The position numbers and the translations under genes are program-made. Source: Sipunculus nudus (taxonomy: Eukaryota > Annelida > Sipuncula > Golfingiida > Sipunculidae). Taken from it: a stretch of DNA of 64,000 bases. The DNA lies in contig CM049318.1 in assembly GCA_026874595.1 (NCBI GenBank), positions 16,786,241-16,850,240 of the forward strand, in the 5' to 3' direction. Shown piece by piece: positions 34,551 through 45,525 of the stretch. The number at the start of each line of letters is the position of its first letter. Positions within the stretch are counted from its first letter, which is position 1. The notes below the pieces were generated by a model that saw only the letters and a list, made by a program, of their open reading frames with translations, did no database searches and was not told the origin of the DNA.

Positions 34551-35842
34551 GGACGGTTACGGGTGGGACAAAGCCTGGTGATGCTATTTACTTTTACAAC
34601 AGTTATGTTTTAATATTACTCTTTATTGATGAATTTAATGGTAAGAAAATCCAATAAATAATCTGAACACTCATTTTGATAATTCTGATGAAAAGTTGCA
34701 TCAGTTAATTTGCAGCAGTTAAAAAATAAACCTGCATGGCTACTCTTTAAAAATATTGCTTAAGATATGCTTATTAGTACAGTCCATGAAGCACTGATAA
34801 AGTACAGTAAATGTAAAATAAATGTACTCATGTTTTCCCAACCTTTCAATTTTGCCAGTTTCTTTTTGGAATCCATACCATTATTGTTACCATTATTTAC
34901 CATATCAGCCTTTAGTGTCGTCATCTTTCACTGTTATATGTCGTTATCAACTAATTTACTAAAATATCTGTCATTATAAGCATTTTCCCTTCATCATTTG
35001 CTTATATTTTAAATGATTTGGATAATCTAAAATGTTGAAAACATAATAAATGAAATAAAATCCAGATTGATCCAGGGATAGAAAATTTTTGACATTAAAT
35101 ATAGATAAATAATAATATGATAAATTGCCTTCTTGAAAATCCTGATTATTAACCAAAAAGGCCTAAAAAGTACATTAAAACATATATCAAAAGTATAGTA
35201 TTACCTTTAAATGAGTTGAAGATACTGTCAAAGTTAACATGAAAGGAGTTGTTAAATCTTATTTTATCTGAAGCAAGCAATATTCTTTGCCTTGTTACGG
35301 GTGGGACAATGTTTCGGGTGGGACACGTTACGGGTGGGACAAAATGATGTTTTTTTAAATGCTGTATAATAAATTCAGAGGACAGGTATACAAATTAGGT
35401 ATGACAAAACAGTTCAGGTTGGCTCTTTTCAGCAGAAAGGTTAAAGGGGACAGTTATACAGATAGACGATATCAACCTTTTTGGATGAAACACTTGATTT
35501 TTATTTGATAGAGGTACATGTACCCCAGACACATACGAAATATTAATCTCATTTCTATTCTGGTCAGTGTAACTCAAAATGCAGTTCTTGGTAAATAATC
35601 ATGACAACTGCAGCACAACCTGTTACGGGTGGGACAAAAATTGTTTATTTTGACCAAGACATCATAATAGTTACCAAAATCCAAGTTTTGGATTTATGTA
35701 TCCAAGTTACTTCTTCATGTAAACTTTGAACCCTGCTACATTTTTAATTCAGCAGCAATTATGCAGCTGGTTATTAAGGTCTGCATGATCATAAAATTTA
35801 TGGGTTTAACTGTGGACATGTTACGGGTGGGACAAAATGGCC
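34550..35842 (+). repeat. Dispersed copies of TTACGGGTGGGACAAA
   Basis: The motif (G)TTACGGGTGGGACAAA(A) occurs at 34557, 35295, 35328, 35623 and 35821, with a variant TTTCGGGTGGGACAC at 35312, all in the same orientation. The sequence between copies is AT-rich and not obviously repeated. I do not recognise the family. All copies lie in the 1.8 kb upstream of gene C and none is noticed elsewhere in the window. Confidence 0.7.
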
Positions 35843-36310
35843 TATAATTTGCTGCAAGTGGATAGAAACATCTTTTCTGTCACACTTAAAAGTAATGGAT
35901 GTTACTGTCTACATCATCGGTGTTATTCTTAATTATTAACTGCCTGACAAACAGCCTTAATTTTCTTTCTTTAACCTCATACACTGTCATGTACAGATTT
36001 AGCGCAATTGGCCGATATATATTTATAAACGTGATATTTATGATATCGCAAAATATCCGTCGAGCGTGAATATTCTACAAAACTTCCTGGTTTTTACTGT
36101 AGTGAAGTGGTGTAAATCGCGGTGTTGTCTTCAGTTGGGTCCCCGTCGATGCTCCATTGGAGTCGCTTGAAAACGTATCTGACCGGTCAGGTGATTGTAA
36201 CACGAAGTTACATATACTTTACATATAAGCAGATAGGCTGTGCTGGTGCCAAGCATTAAGCAATTAATAATCCAGGATCGGTAAATCGTTTACGCTTACG
36301 GTGTGGATTT

Positions 36311-36320
36311 GGTATAAAAG
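36311..36320 (+). promoter_or_regulatory. TATA-like box upstream of gene C
   Basis: GGTATAAAAG lies 40 bases before the ATG at 36353 chosen by paralogy. A start of transcription 25-30 bases downstream would leave a very short leader, and would fall at or just after an in-frame ATG at 36332, which would add MLMICSK. So either the leader is tiny or the match is chance. The equivalent of the 36332 ATG is not in frame in E. Confidence 0.35.
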
Positions 36321-36352
36321 AGTTGAAGAAAATGCTGATGATCTGTTCCAAA

Positions 36353-36417
36353 ATGACGAACAAGGCACCAATTGTTGTTCCCCTGTTGTTCGCTCTGTGT
36401 AAGGTAAGGGACAAACT

Positions 36418-36448
<31 letters not shown>

Positions 36449-39400
36449 CACACACACATATATATATGCATATACATATATTTCTAAATTCTCCAGATGC
36501 TGGCTTTAGGCAGTCAATGAACATAAACAGAAGAGAGACAACAACAGCAACATTTCAACCAATCATATTATGTAGAACACATATACAGACTGTTGTTTAA
36601 TTTTCATCTTCCCCTGAAGCCTTCGTCAGAGCGAGTGACTATACATAAACAAAGCTGACAGTGTATTTAAATGATCAGTGCGACCTTTGTTTGGCAGAGA
36701 GACTGGCAATCCTAAGCTCCAAACAAAAGAACCTACTGAACAAACGATAAAAACCGATGTCGCTGTTGTTTGAATTTCAGTCACCTGCTAAACAAGTATA
36801 CTTGCTGATATGAAATGAATGATAATAGCAATAAATATAAACGGCTACTAATTCAATCAACAAAATCCTTCGTGACTATGAGTGGGAATGTTTATTCATG
36901 AAGCTGCAGACAGTAATGGTCTGTCTGTAACAACACTGATCTGTCTGTACGTGGACCAGTTGCGTCATTTTATCTTTAATTATGGGACTCGCAGGCGAGG
37001 AGGGGGGGGGGGGGGTTAAAAAAGTTAGGACAACCTTTTTATAGACTTTTATTGTGTGTGTGATACATCTCAAATGCAATACAATTAAGTAAAAGATTAA
37101 AAAAAAATCTAGTACGTTTCCAGAATAGGCTGATTATAAACCAGGTTTAGATATCACATTTAAGGATAACTCAGAAATGGAACGAGAGTATATAATTATA
37201 ATTATTTATATATTTCATTTCAGTTTGACGTTTTATTTCTACTACGGGTATATATGTACTCATTGTAATAAAAGTCATCCCTTTCATATATACCTGCCCA
37301 AATGTTAACAGTTCCAGCATATTTGCACGAGAGACTGACTAAAACACGATTTAAAAATGCGATGAAAATGGCGCCTCATGTTTCTAATTTGATAATTATA
37401 AGTCAATTGCTCCCCCACCCCGTACCCCTTCTCCCGACCGAAGATGGCACCCCCTCTCACAGCATCTGATATCATAAGTTTGTCTATGCAGAAAAAAATA
37501 TCATTCTTGTTCAAGATTAAAAAGATCAAATACTATCTTATAAAAAGAGAAGGCATATATTAATGACTCTCCTATTAATTTGAGGGTGACAGCCTCCAGC
37601 TCGGCCCAGTCACATTACTTTTGGTACGCTAGTCACACCTCACAGTGGGCGTGGCTGCTGTTATTCTAGGCATGCTATGGCTTCTCTGGACTTGATGTCG
37701 TATGTACAGTTTTGCAGCTCTGAACTTTTTCTATATTTTCAAAAGTTCCTTTTGTCTATGGTCAAACAAAACTTTAAATACCCATACCTATCTTTCTATC
37801 TTGTACGTTCCCGGGCTAGCTGTCTCAAGCAGTTCCAAACAGCCATTTAGACAACATGACTTTTATCATCAATTTTGTTTTTAAGGCCTCCTGGCATAAC
37901 GGCTAGAGCCAACCAGAGCAGGCCAAACCATCCACATTCATTCCTTAAGGTTCAGAGTTGCAATTCTTGTTCTGAGTGCCAACTCCGCTACGGATCAAGA
38001 GGGGCGCCCCCCCCCCCCCCCCCGTTGAGCTGTTACAACTCTTATTTTCTCTATTTGTTTTCCCAAGTTTTGTGACTCATTTTCTTTTTTTTTCAATGTT
38101 TTTCATTAATCACCAATTAGATTTGTAAGTTATCTACAGTTAATTAATTTCAAATTCTTCAGTTGGGAACAGTGGCGGAACCCTGGGGGGGGGGGCACAG
38201 GGGGCGATCGCCCCCCCTACAATTTTTTTCGGGATCATGAAAACTGCATATGATTTCTGGTAAAGGTACTTTTTTTACCTTTTCCATATTAACATCTTGT
38301 CAGTGAAATATCACGTCAAGATATCCAGCAATGCATGAAACACCCAAAAAACAGAAGTACCAGAAATATTAACTTGTCAGTGAGTAAATGCTAAGGAATA
38401 GTCTTACATCTCCGATACTATATCCACTGTAGTCTTCCTTGTACTGGCTGCACTGGATAAAGCCTAGTACACCAGTGTCAGGACCTTGCATACCAGCAAG
38501 TCACTATAGGTATTACAAGTTGACAAATGATGTTAACCTTTAAGACCTTTCTGACAAACAGAAGTGTGTTGTATATTTATACATATTTAATACAGCCCTA
38601 AAGTTTGTGCTAGCCACCTAAGACAGGTAAGCCAACACCCTGCTGGAAGGCAAGTGGTTGGCTGTTAATGAGCTGTGCACTGCATAGCAGCTCAAGTAGA
38701 GAATTAAGCTGATTTCAGCAAGTGAAACAGCAGTGATGTATAGTTAGTTTGAGTTGACCTGATGCCCTGGCTATCCCATCCAATTGCGAGGGAAGCCTGA
38801 AGTACATTTACCAAACTTGTCCAGCCATTAGTCAGTGCTTTGTGTCTTAGAGCACATGTTATGTACAACATCTCTCTGGCACAGAAACAGCATGCTTATA
38901 TCAAAATGAAAAGGCAATCATCTCTGAAACAGTTCCTTACGCCGAAGTGCAGTAGGGCCTTTGCTGAAGGTAAGAATTTGAAATAATACATTATTCCTAC
39001 AAATGCATTTACATGTTTTGACAATTCAAAGCTCTAGTATACCTAAATATAAACCTAAACAGTTCAATACCTGATTAGCAATCAGGTAAAGTCTATGGTT
39101 ACTTGCCAGAGGGTGTCTCATCCGAGAGTTTTAAAGCTTTCCAATTTCATCCCAGAGCAAAACATGAAAGTGTCAAATCTAAACAGGTCTGTCATTCTTT
39201 TTTTTCTACAAGAGTCAAACCTGTATAATGTTGAGAGCCTTAGACTGCCCAGTTTATAGAAGTGCCCACTGAAAGGAGGTAAAGTGTACGTAGAAACCTT
39301 ACCTTGTTATTTTATTTTTGTTAGGCCTATATTATTGCTCTTGTTTTCATTGTAAAGTATTTACTAAATGCATGAACCCTCTGCTCTTTTAAATATGATA

Positions 39401-42400
39401 TTAATTTGTGAAGTGTTGAGTAATTGGCAAGTTTTAATAAAAAATATACATGTTTTATTACATATATCTATGGATGTTAATAGCATGAATCCTGATTGTT
39501 TGCCAACAAACTTTGATTTTGTTATGGCGTTTGTTGTTTCCAAGAATGTTCTGTGCTTTGCTAAGGGACTGTCCTCAAGCCTACAAGCCAGGAATCATAA
39601 TATCTGCAAGGCGATGCAAGAGGTTTCAGTAGTTAAAGAGTGCTCTTCAATCAACAAGAGAACACGTAGAGCCAAAAAACCAGGAATGGTATGAAATAGC
39701 AGAAAGCATGGGCAAGAGTGTGAATGCCGATGAGCCAAAGCTACCAAGGAAATCTGGACGTCAAAAAAACAAGAACAATACGCCAGCTAAAACCATTGAG
39801 GAACATTACAGAGTGACTCTTACAGTTCCTTTCCTGGATCATATGCTCACACAGCTGGAAGATAAATTTGCGGAAAGCCAACAAAAAGCAACTAAAGGGT
39901 TATTTCTTATTCCAAGTGGGCTTCAAGAAAATATTGACTGGAAAGGGATGCTGCAAATCTATCAAGCTGATGTGCCCTTCCTAGACTATTTTGACAATGA
40001 ACTTGAATGTTGGAGGAAGAAATGGCAGTCATGGCAGGGTCGTGTCCCTTCAACACTTGAAGAAAGTATGGACCATGCAGACAAGGTTTTGTACCCAAAC
40101 ATTCACACCCTACTGCAAATCATTGCCACACTCCCAGTGACCACAAGTGAGTGTGAACGTAGCTTTTCCAGTATGAGGAGGCTAAAAACTTATTTGAGAA
40201 GCACAATGGGACAAACAAGGCTGAGCGGGTCGGCGATGATGCACATTCATTATGAGAAAGACATTGACAAAGAGGCCATCATCAGTGAATTTGCAAGGAA
40301 GCATCCTCGCAGGATGGATTTGGTTGATATTCTTGACTCCGATGAGAAATAGTTGCAGGACTTAAACTGTCAACATACATGGTTATATTATAAAACTGAG
40401 CATTCCTTTCTCTCAACTTATCAGAAACAAAAATGTCTGGTTTAAGTGCCAAAAAACATGCTTCAATTTTGATTTCTGAATCCTCATATTTAAAAAAAAT
40501 TTCCGCACCGTGTGAGGGGGACACCCCCTCCCACACCCTCCCCCCTCGGGCGCTAAGCGCCCTCGAACTCCAGATAAGCAAGACTCTCACCCGTCGCCCC
40601 CCCCCCTAACATTTTGTTCTGGATCCGCCACTGGGGAATATTAATGAACAATAAGAAGAAGAAGAATTATAAAGGCCTTTAGGAATGAAGGGGCAATGCA
40701 GTTGTGAATCATTGACCATTTGCCAACTAATCAAGTCCAGTGTGTACACGCTGAACTGACAACGGTCCCTTACATTTCACAATAATCAAATATATTTATT
40801 CATATAATGAATGACACGATACATAAAAAAAATATCTATATTTTAAGAAATATTTTATCTGGGTGACTTTTAGTCTGTGGTCTGAAATCATATCAGGATT
40901 ATCCTCTTTGTCTTCCTATTAAAAGCCCTGATTCTAGTAAATATAACTAAAACATTGATTTTGTATTTATCCACCAACGCACCGTTTACTCAATAATGTT
41001 TAAAAATATCATCATGAACAAACAATAATTTCTAAAATCTTTTGAAATTTGTTACGTACAAATATACAAACAGACATTACATCACTATATCCTCATCTGT
41101 CAGCAATTTCACTGTGTACATAGTGTCATCTAGGCCCGTCCATATGTTTGAGATACTTTATACACAGACTGACAGGTTGATGGATTAAAATATATGGAAT
41201 ATTGTGTATATTCTCCTTACATTAAAACGGGTATCAGATCATTTTCACATTTCTTCCAACAGGGGGCGCTTGCCGATTGCTATTATTCTGGAAGGTACAG
41301 ATACTGTTACACTTACGGTCCTCCGTGGTATGCATGGTGAGTAGATCAATTGTGGATACCTTACCACGAATGGGTATATTTGTATTGACAGGGTCAAAAA
41401 CAGATGACTCAGTCGTACATGTTGTATGTGTGTATTTAATTCTTTTCTGTTCCAATTATATTTTAGATAGTGGATACACTTTTAAAGCTGTGGTTAAGCA
41501 CTACAGGCGTCCTAGATCTCCATCGCATTAACCGCTGCATTGTTTAGTTATATTTTCCGCGTTTCACCACCGCATTGCGATTAGCCGCTCTCATTGGTCG
41601 GATCACAACTCTTCGCCATGTGCCAGGCCGGACGGAGAAAGCCGGACAATACATAAAGCAGCGGATAAATCGAAGGAAACAAAGAAAGACTGAGGTGTAC
41701 AAATACTGCATATTTGTAAAACCGCTGCATAGGTGTAGAATAATGACAAATTCTGAAGTCTCATTACGTCCACATTACAGTCAATACCTTGTTTACTAGT
41801 GTTGCATCTTCACAACGTTTTTAACAATTAGTCCACTACGGGCAGATATTGCTTTTGGTTAAAGGGAATGAAAAAAAGATTTTTTAATATGTTGCACCTC
41901 AGAGAATCCGGTACGCGCCTAGCACAGAAGTGATGCAGTCGTTCTAAAGCTCTTTTCCTGTAATTGTTGCTTTTTATGGCAAGTTTTTCTGGGCATGAAC
42001 AACAGGGTGCCACAAAGAAACGAATTGTAATCAAGCCAATGACTGTGATATCGTATTGTGCATCCAGTCTGTTATTTAAAACATATAACGCCCGCTCTCA
42101 TTGGGTTGAATAACACTGTTCCTGGCACATCTTAAATCAATGAGAAAGGTTGGCCTGGTGTCCCATTTGATACAGCAAAAATATAACATTTGATGAAGTT
42201 TGAAATATAACATATGAAAATGTATAAAATATAGCATATTGTAACACCCGGGGTTGTAACAATATTGTAACACCCGGGGGTGTAACAATATTGTACAGTA
42301 TGGAATATAAAATTTGGATACAGTATAAAATATATGATTTGTTACAGTTTAAGGTATAACATTTGATACAGTATATAAGGTGTAACATTTGATAGAGTAT

Positions 42401-44149
42401 AAAATAAATCTTGCTTAGACTATGACTCTTCTAGTATAATTAATATTGTAAACAAGGCTGACTTTGTAGATACAAACTTATTTTTCTTTCGATGCAGGTG
42501 CCTTGTAGCTCTTGGTGTGTTCCTCTGCTGCTCGGCTGTGGGTGCATGTTACCGTAAAATGACTCGAGATAGTCCTGACGTAGCTGCCGGAAATGAAGCT
42601 GCCGACAGCCAAGTTAATTACAATTCAGGTGAGCTGTTACGTTAATACATATTGACTATTGTTACTAAGACAAATTGCTCAGGGGATTGGGCCGGCGTTC
42701 AAACCGCTTCGCTAGAAAAGCAAGCTTCACTAGCGAGACAGTACGGTCCGCCTTTATGTCACCCCGTAACACTAAGTAAAACAATAGCAACCATTGTATA
42801 TTATACCGTTGTCAGGTGAAATGATTAAATGGTGACTATAAGCTCATGATTATTCAAAAGTTTATATGTTTTGATGTGTGTATTTTGCATTAAACTGACA
42901 TACTTATCTTCACTGACGCTTTCCATATTTTTATTATTATTATTATAATTATAAATATTATTAGTATCTCTAAATGGAATATATGCTTATAACACATTTT
43001 TTGTGGACTGTCTATTTCTGAATAAATTCTATTCATTCATTCATTCATTCATTCGTTCACATTCATCTTGAATCAATACAATGCGTAATCAAGATCCGTG
43101 CTGTTTTCGACCTCAGGATATTTTGTGACTCTAGTAATTTTAAAGAGAAACGGTTTAGGGAAAAGATCTTTTTTTTTTCAATTAAAACAAAAGTAGAATA
43201 CCTAATGGCTACGGAACCAGAGGGCGAGGAAGATGACACCCTCCTACCAGACCCTTTTTGAACCGCGCGCTAGAGTTGAACATTATATTTGCATTTATTT
43301 CACTGACATTGTTATCAATGAACCGTTTTGTCAAAATTCCACTTTTACTCAGATACTGAAAAATCCTTTCAAGAAAAGAGAAATATGTTCTAGCATGGCA
43401 ATTTGCATTTTATCTTTATTTTAACTGATTAAAAAAGTGATAAAATGATAGTTAAACAAATGTCCTTAACGGAGACATTCAGACTGTCTTTGAAATGCCT
43501 CCTTTGTGTTCCTTCCAGCTAAGCACTTCCTCTGTCCTCTAGTCCAGAACTGTACTGTTGGGGCCTATTTATAATCTGGTAGTCTATGTGACAGGGCAAA
43601 ATAGACTACCAGATTATAAATAGGCCCCGAACAGGTTATCATGCACACTTGTTACGTGATCGTCTAACTTCATTGGGGCATTGTGCACGTAGATTACGTT
43701 GCTTGAGGACTCCCGTGTATGTGATCTTGTTTTTTTTTTCGCTGGACCTGGCGGGGTAGGTTATGAAGGCACCTGAGGTGGAAGTGGTTGATCTGTCTTT
43801 TGTATCTCCAGTAGAGACTTAATGTTTAGCGGCTAAATAAAAGGGTAGTCAGGACAACTGCCCTGTAAACTTTCAGTTTCGTTGAACGAATGATTGCTGC
43901 CTTTCTACAGACTCTCTGAGTCTACCAATCACATTGCTCGTTTTGGATGATCTTTTGTTGACCTCTGTCATAGCGAGAGTGCGGCCCAGCCAGATGCAGT
44001 TTTCAAGTAAACACAGGTTTCGTTGACTGAGACGTGGTTCGTGATACAGAGTCTTTTAGGTGAGATGACACAGACACCTGACGTGTACATTCACAAAAAA
44101 ATCAGTAGTTTTTTTTCAAAACATAAACGAATATGCATCCTCCGAGTAA

Positions 44150-44197
<48 letters not shown>

Positions 44198-44960
44198 AAA
44201 TACACGGATGATGCATATTCGTTTATGTTCTGAAAAAACAAAATCTGATTTATATTCTGAATTTACACATCAGGTGCCAGTGAGCTGACACATCACCTCT
44301 TACCACTAAGTCTTGGTGCGCGGATGGTGAAGCCACAGCTTGCATAGCAGAAGATAATTTATTTTCCTGTTGGCATAGTAGATGATGACAGTTTCTGTCA
44401 CTTTTGTGATGGTACGCCCACGCCTGGAGTTGAACAACTTGGCATCGGGCCTGTGTCTGAGGTGGATGTCCGATTTCTGATTTGGACATGTTCCGTATCC
44501 CATGGAATAAATATTTTATAATCAATGGGACTTCATAAAATGTCATAATCTCTAAGGAAAGAGCTTTTCTAATTTGAGGGCACTCTGCTTCGAATAAGCA
44601 TCTTAACCTGTATAGGGCATTTCATTTATTGCTCAAGTGGTGTTCATCTCGCATCATTTCACTTTAGAATTTAGAAGAAAGTAGTTACCCATGGTAATGA
44701 AAATATCAGTGCATTGAATACATTCTCCTACTTATAACTTTATTGTTCCAGGGTTTATAACAACACCGACCGACCCTGGTGCGTATGCATGGGGACCCCC
44801 GCCATACTCTCAACAACAGAGTGGCCACGCCTCAACTCCTGACTACCACAACGTAGTTACAAATCCAACTTACAAAGTGTCGTCTATTGCAAGATCCCCT
44901 GTACATCACGTTTTCCCGCCAACGACAACCGGAGTGACGTCACCATATGGCCGATATTGA
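36353..44960 (+). CDS. Gene C: CYYR1-like small type I membrane protein with PPxY tail (complete, 154 aa, four exons, type 2)
   Basis: The exons are 36353-36403, 41263-41336, 42498-42628 and 44752-44960, all GT-AG with phases 0, 2 and 1. The total of 465 bases ends in TGA. Exon 1 is the signal peptide MTNKAPIVVPLLFALCK; an in-frame ATG at 36332 could extend it by seven residues. Exon 2 is the most Cys/Tyr-rich of the family (ADCYYSGRYRYCYTYGPPWY), which supports the CYYR1-like label. Exon 3 has the membrane span (CLVALGVFLCCSAVGACY), then RKMTRDSPDVAAGNE. Exon 4 gives GFITTPTDPG, PPPY and TPDY motifs and a short tail ending SPYGRY. Intron 1 carries a 2.46-kb hAT element, and intron 3 has a perfect hairpin and a palindromic insertion. 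Function is unknown. The predicted location is the plasma or endosomal membrane, with the tail in the cytosol. Confidence 0.8.
36416..36465. repeat. (CA)n microsatellite in intron 1 of gene C
   Basis: CA dinucleotide run with CCCT interruption, followed by a short AT run, beginning 12 bases after the exon 1 donor. Genes A and B have shorter CACACA strings at the same distance (about 9104 and 46705). Confidence 0.85.
36470..37779 (+). other. Intron 1 of gene C, proximal part
   Basis: No exon is seen. There is a G-run at 37001-37014, a C-rich strip at 37410-37445 and otherwise AT-rich sequence. The stretch at about 37210-37530 corresponds loosely to 27190-27350 in E (CATGTxTCTAATT and C-run). 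Confidence 0.4.
38906..38969 (+). pseudogene. N-terminal exon of the hAT transposase
   Basis: Reads MKRQSSLKQFLTPKCSRAFA and ends at a GAAG|GTAAG donor. A start with MKRQSSL..FF-TPK is typical of animal ZMYM1-like/hAT transposases, by recollection of the family. The BED-type finger and the RNase H-like catalytic core that should follow are not found before 39368, so the middle of the gene appears deleted. Confidence 0.55.
39368..40352 (+). pseudogene. C-terminal part of a hAT transposase, frameshifted
   Basis: Two blocks in different frames (up to 39694, then 39708-40352 ending TAG) together form the C-terminal third of a transposase. The first ends with a stretch like VSKNVLCFAKGLSSSLQARN followed by NICKAMQEV; the second has ENIDWKGMLQIYQ, DKVLYPNIHTLLQIIATLPV and TTSECERSFSSMRRLKTYLR. 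The LPVTTSECERSFS string is the hallmark of the hAT C-terminal dimerisation domain. A frameshift near 39660-39700 separates the blocks. The catalytic core is missing, so the protein is not an active transposase. The last 214 codons are open, so a short dimerisation-domain peptide is possible but has no supporting evidence. Confidence 0.85.
40634..41262 (+). other. Intron 1 of gene C, distal part (type 2 unit block)
   Basis: No exon is seen. The order GGGCAATGCAGTTGTGAATC, GCTGAACTGACAAC, TTACATTTCACAATAATCAA and AATGAATGACACGAT recurs at about 4930-5040 (unit F), 22845-22965 (unit G) and 28120-28270 (gene E). This fourfold block is the best marker of a type 2 unit. Confidence 0.6.
41337..42497 (+). 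other. Intron 2 of gene C with ATAACATTTGATA-type repeats
   Basis: No exon is seen. The stretch at 42178-42420 is a degenerate array of ATATAACATTTGATACAGT-like units. At 42240-42297 a 30-base unit, GTAACACCCGGGGTTGTAAC plus AATATT, is tandemly duplicated with small differences. The unit F relic lacks most of this intron together with exon 2. Confidence 0.5.
42629..43559 (+). other. Intron 3 of gene C, proximal part
   Basis: No exon is seen. It aligns with 5583-6580 in unit F (TACATATTGACTAT, TTATACCGTTGTCAGG and the ATTCATTCATTCATTC tracts at about 43030 and 6060). Confidence 0.55.
43560..43628. repeat. Perfect 28-bp hairpin with 13-nt loop
   Basis: The left arm 43560-43587 begins GGGGCCTATTTATAATCTGG and the right arm 43601-43628 is its exact reverse complement. 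The stem continues outward with CTGTT/AACAG after a one-base bulge. Paralogous intron 3 in unit F (6540-6600) has no such hairpin. It could be a tiny foldback insertion or a small inverted duplication. A microRNA-like precursor is possible but unproven. Confidence 0.75.
44075..44276. repeat. 200-bp foldback element with (AT)n centre in intron 3 of gene C
   Basis: The ends CACCTGACGTGTACATTC and GAATTTACACATCAGGTG are inverted repeats. Inner arms ATAAACGAATATGCATCCTC and GATGCATATTCGTTTAT are nearly perfect. The centre is (AT)n at about 44151-44193. The paralogous stretch of gene D intron 3 (about 900-940) lacks it, so it is an insertion. Confidence 0.7.
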
Positions 44961-45316
44961 CGGAGACGGAAGAAACTTTCTAAACCCATACGACTGAGGA
45001 CTTAAACTGTGCAGCATACATTGTGAACACGAACACATGATTAACACAGTGCAAAATCTCCTTTAACCCGGGATGTGGCAAACTGTTCCCCAGACAAAAC
45101 AAATATTATGCTCAGACAAAACCGTGTTAGGAAAATATTTCATGAGATATAATGTGCCTGAAAAAAAGTTAAAGAGCAAAATGTCACGAGATATATGATT
45201 AAAACCACTAAGGACAAAATTCCTTTTATAAAGTGTCTGGATGCAACATTCAAAGGATTAATTTCAGGTGAAATGCGTCTGGACACAAACCTTCGGACTT
45301 ACATTCAGACTCTGAT
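44961..45316 (+). other. 3' flank of gene C
   Basis: Shares the GAACACGAACACATGATTAACA, CAGACAAAACCGT, CATGAGATATAATGTGCCTG and CAAAATGTCACGAG blocks with genes D and E. No gene. Confidence 0.55.
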
Positions 45317-45525
45317 CAGGGCCGGATCCAGGATTAAGGAAAAGGGGGGGTCCAACCCAGGAGGACAAATGAAAACCCTTAATAAAAAGGTCCTTAGGTC
45401 TGAAAAAGGGGGGGTCCAGGCGGAAAATTTTGTCTGAAGCCCTTAAAAAACGTTGTTTCTGATGAAAAAAAAGGGGGGGGGGGCGTCCGGACCCCCTGGA
45501 CCCCCCCCCCCCGGATCCGCTTCTG
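45317..45525. mobile_element. G-rich MITE, copy 3
   Basis: Left end CAGGGCCGGATCCAGG and right end CGGATCCGCTTCTG are loosely inverted. The body order (AGGAGGACAAAT, CCTTAATAAAAAGGTCC, GAAAAAGGGGGGGTCC, TGATGAAAAAAAAGG) matches copies at 2689-2917 and 21118-21300. Superfamily is likely hAT from the CAG...GGATCC ends. Confidence 0.6.

Larger units (their letters stand above)
38170..40633 (+). mobile_element. 2.46-kb hAT-family transposon with decayed transposase
   Basis: The ends are CAGTGGCGGAACCCTGGGG on the left and CTGGATCCGCCACTG on the right (CAGTGGCGGATCCAG in reverse complement). The flanks share GGGAA (left GTTGGGAA, right GGGAATAT), shorter than the 8-bp duplication expected of hAT elements, perhaps because three bases were lost. 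The uninterrupted paralog at 20673-20690 is the empty site. A C-rich subterminal strip is at each side. It contains two transposase remnants, described separately. It lies in intron 1 of gene C, in the same orientation as the gene. Confidence 0.8.
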
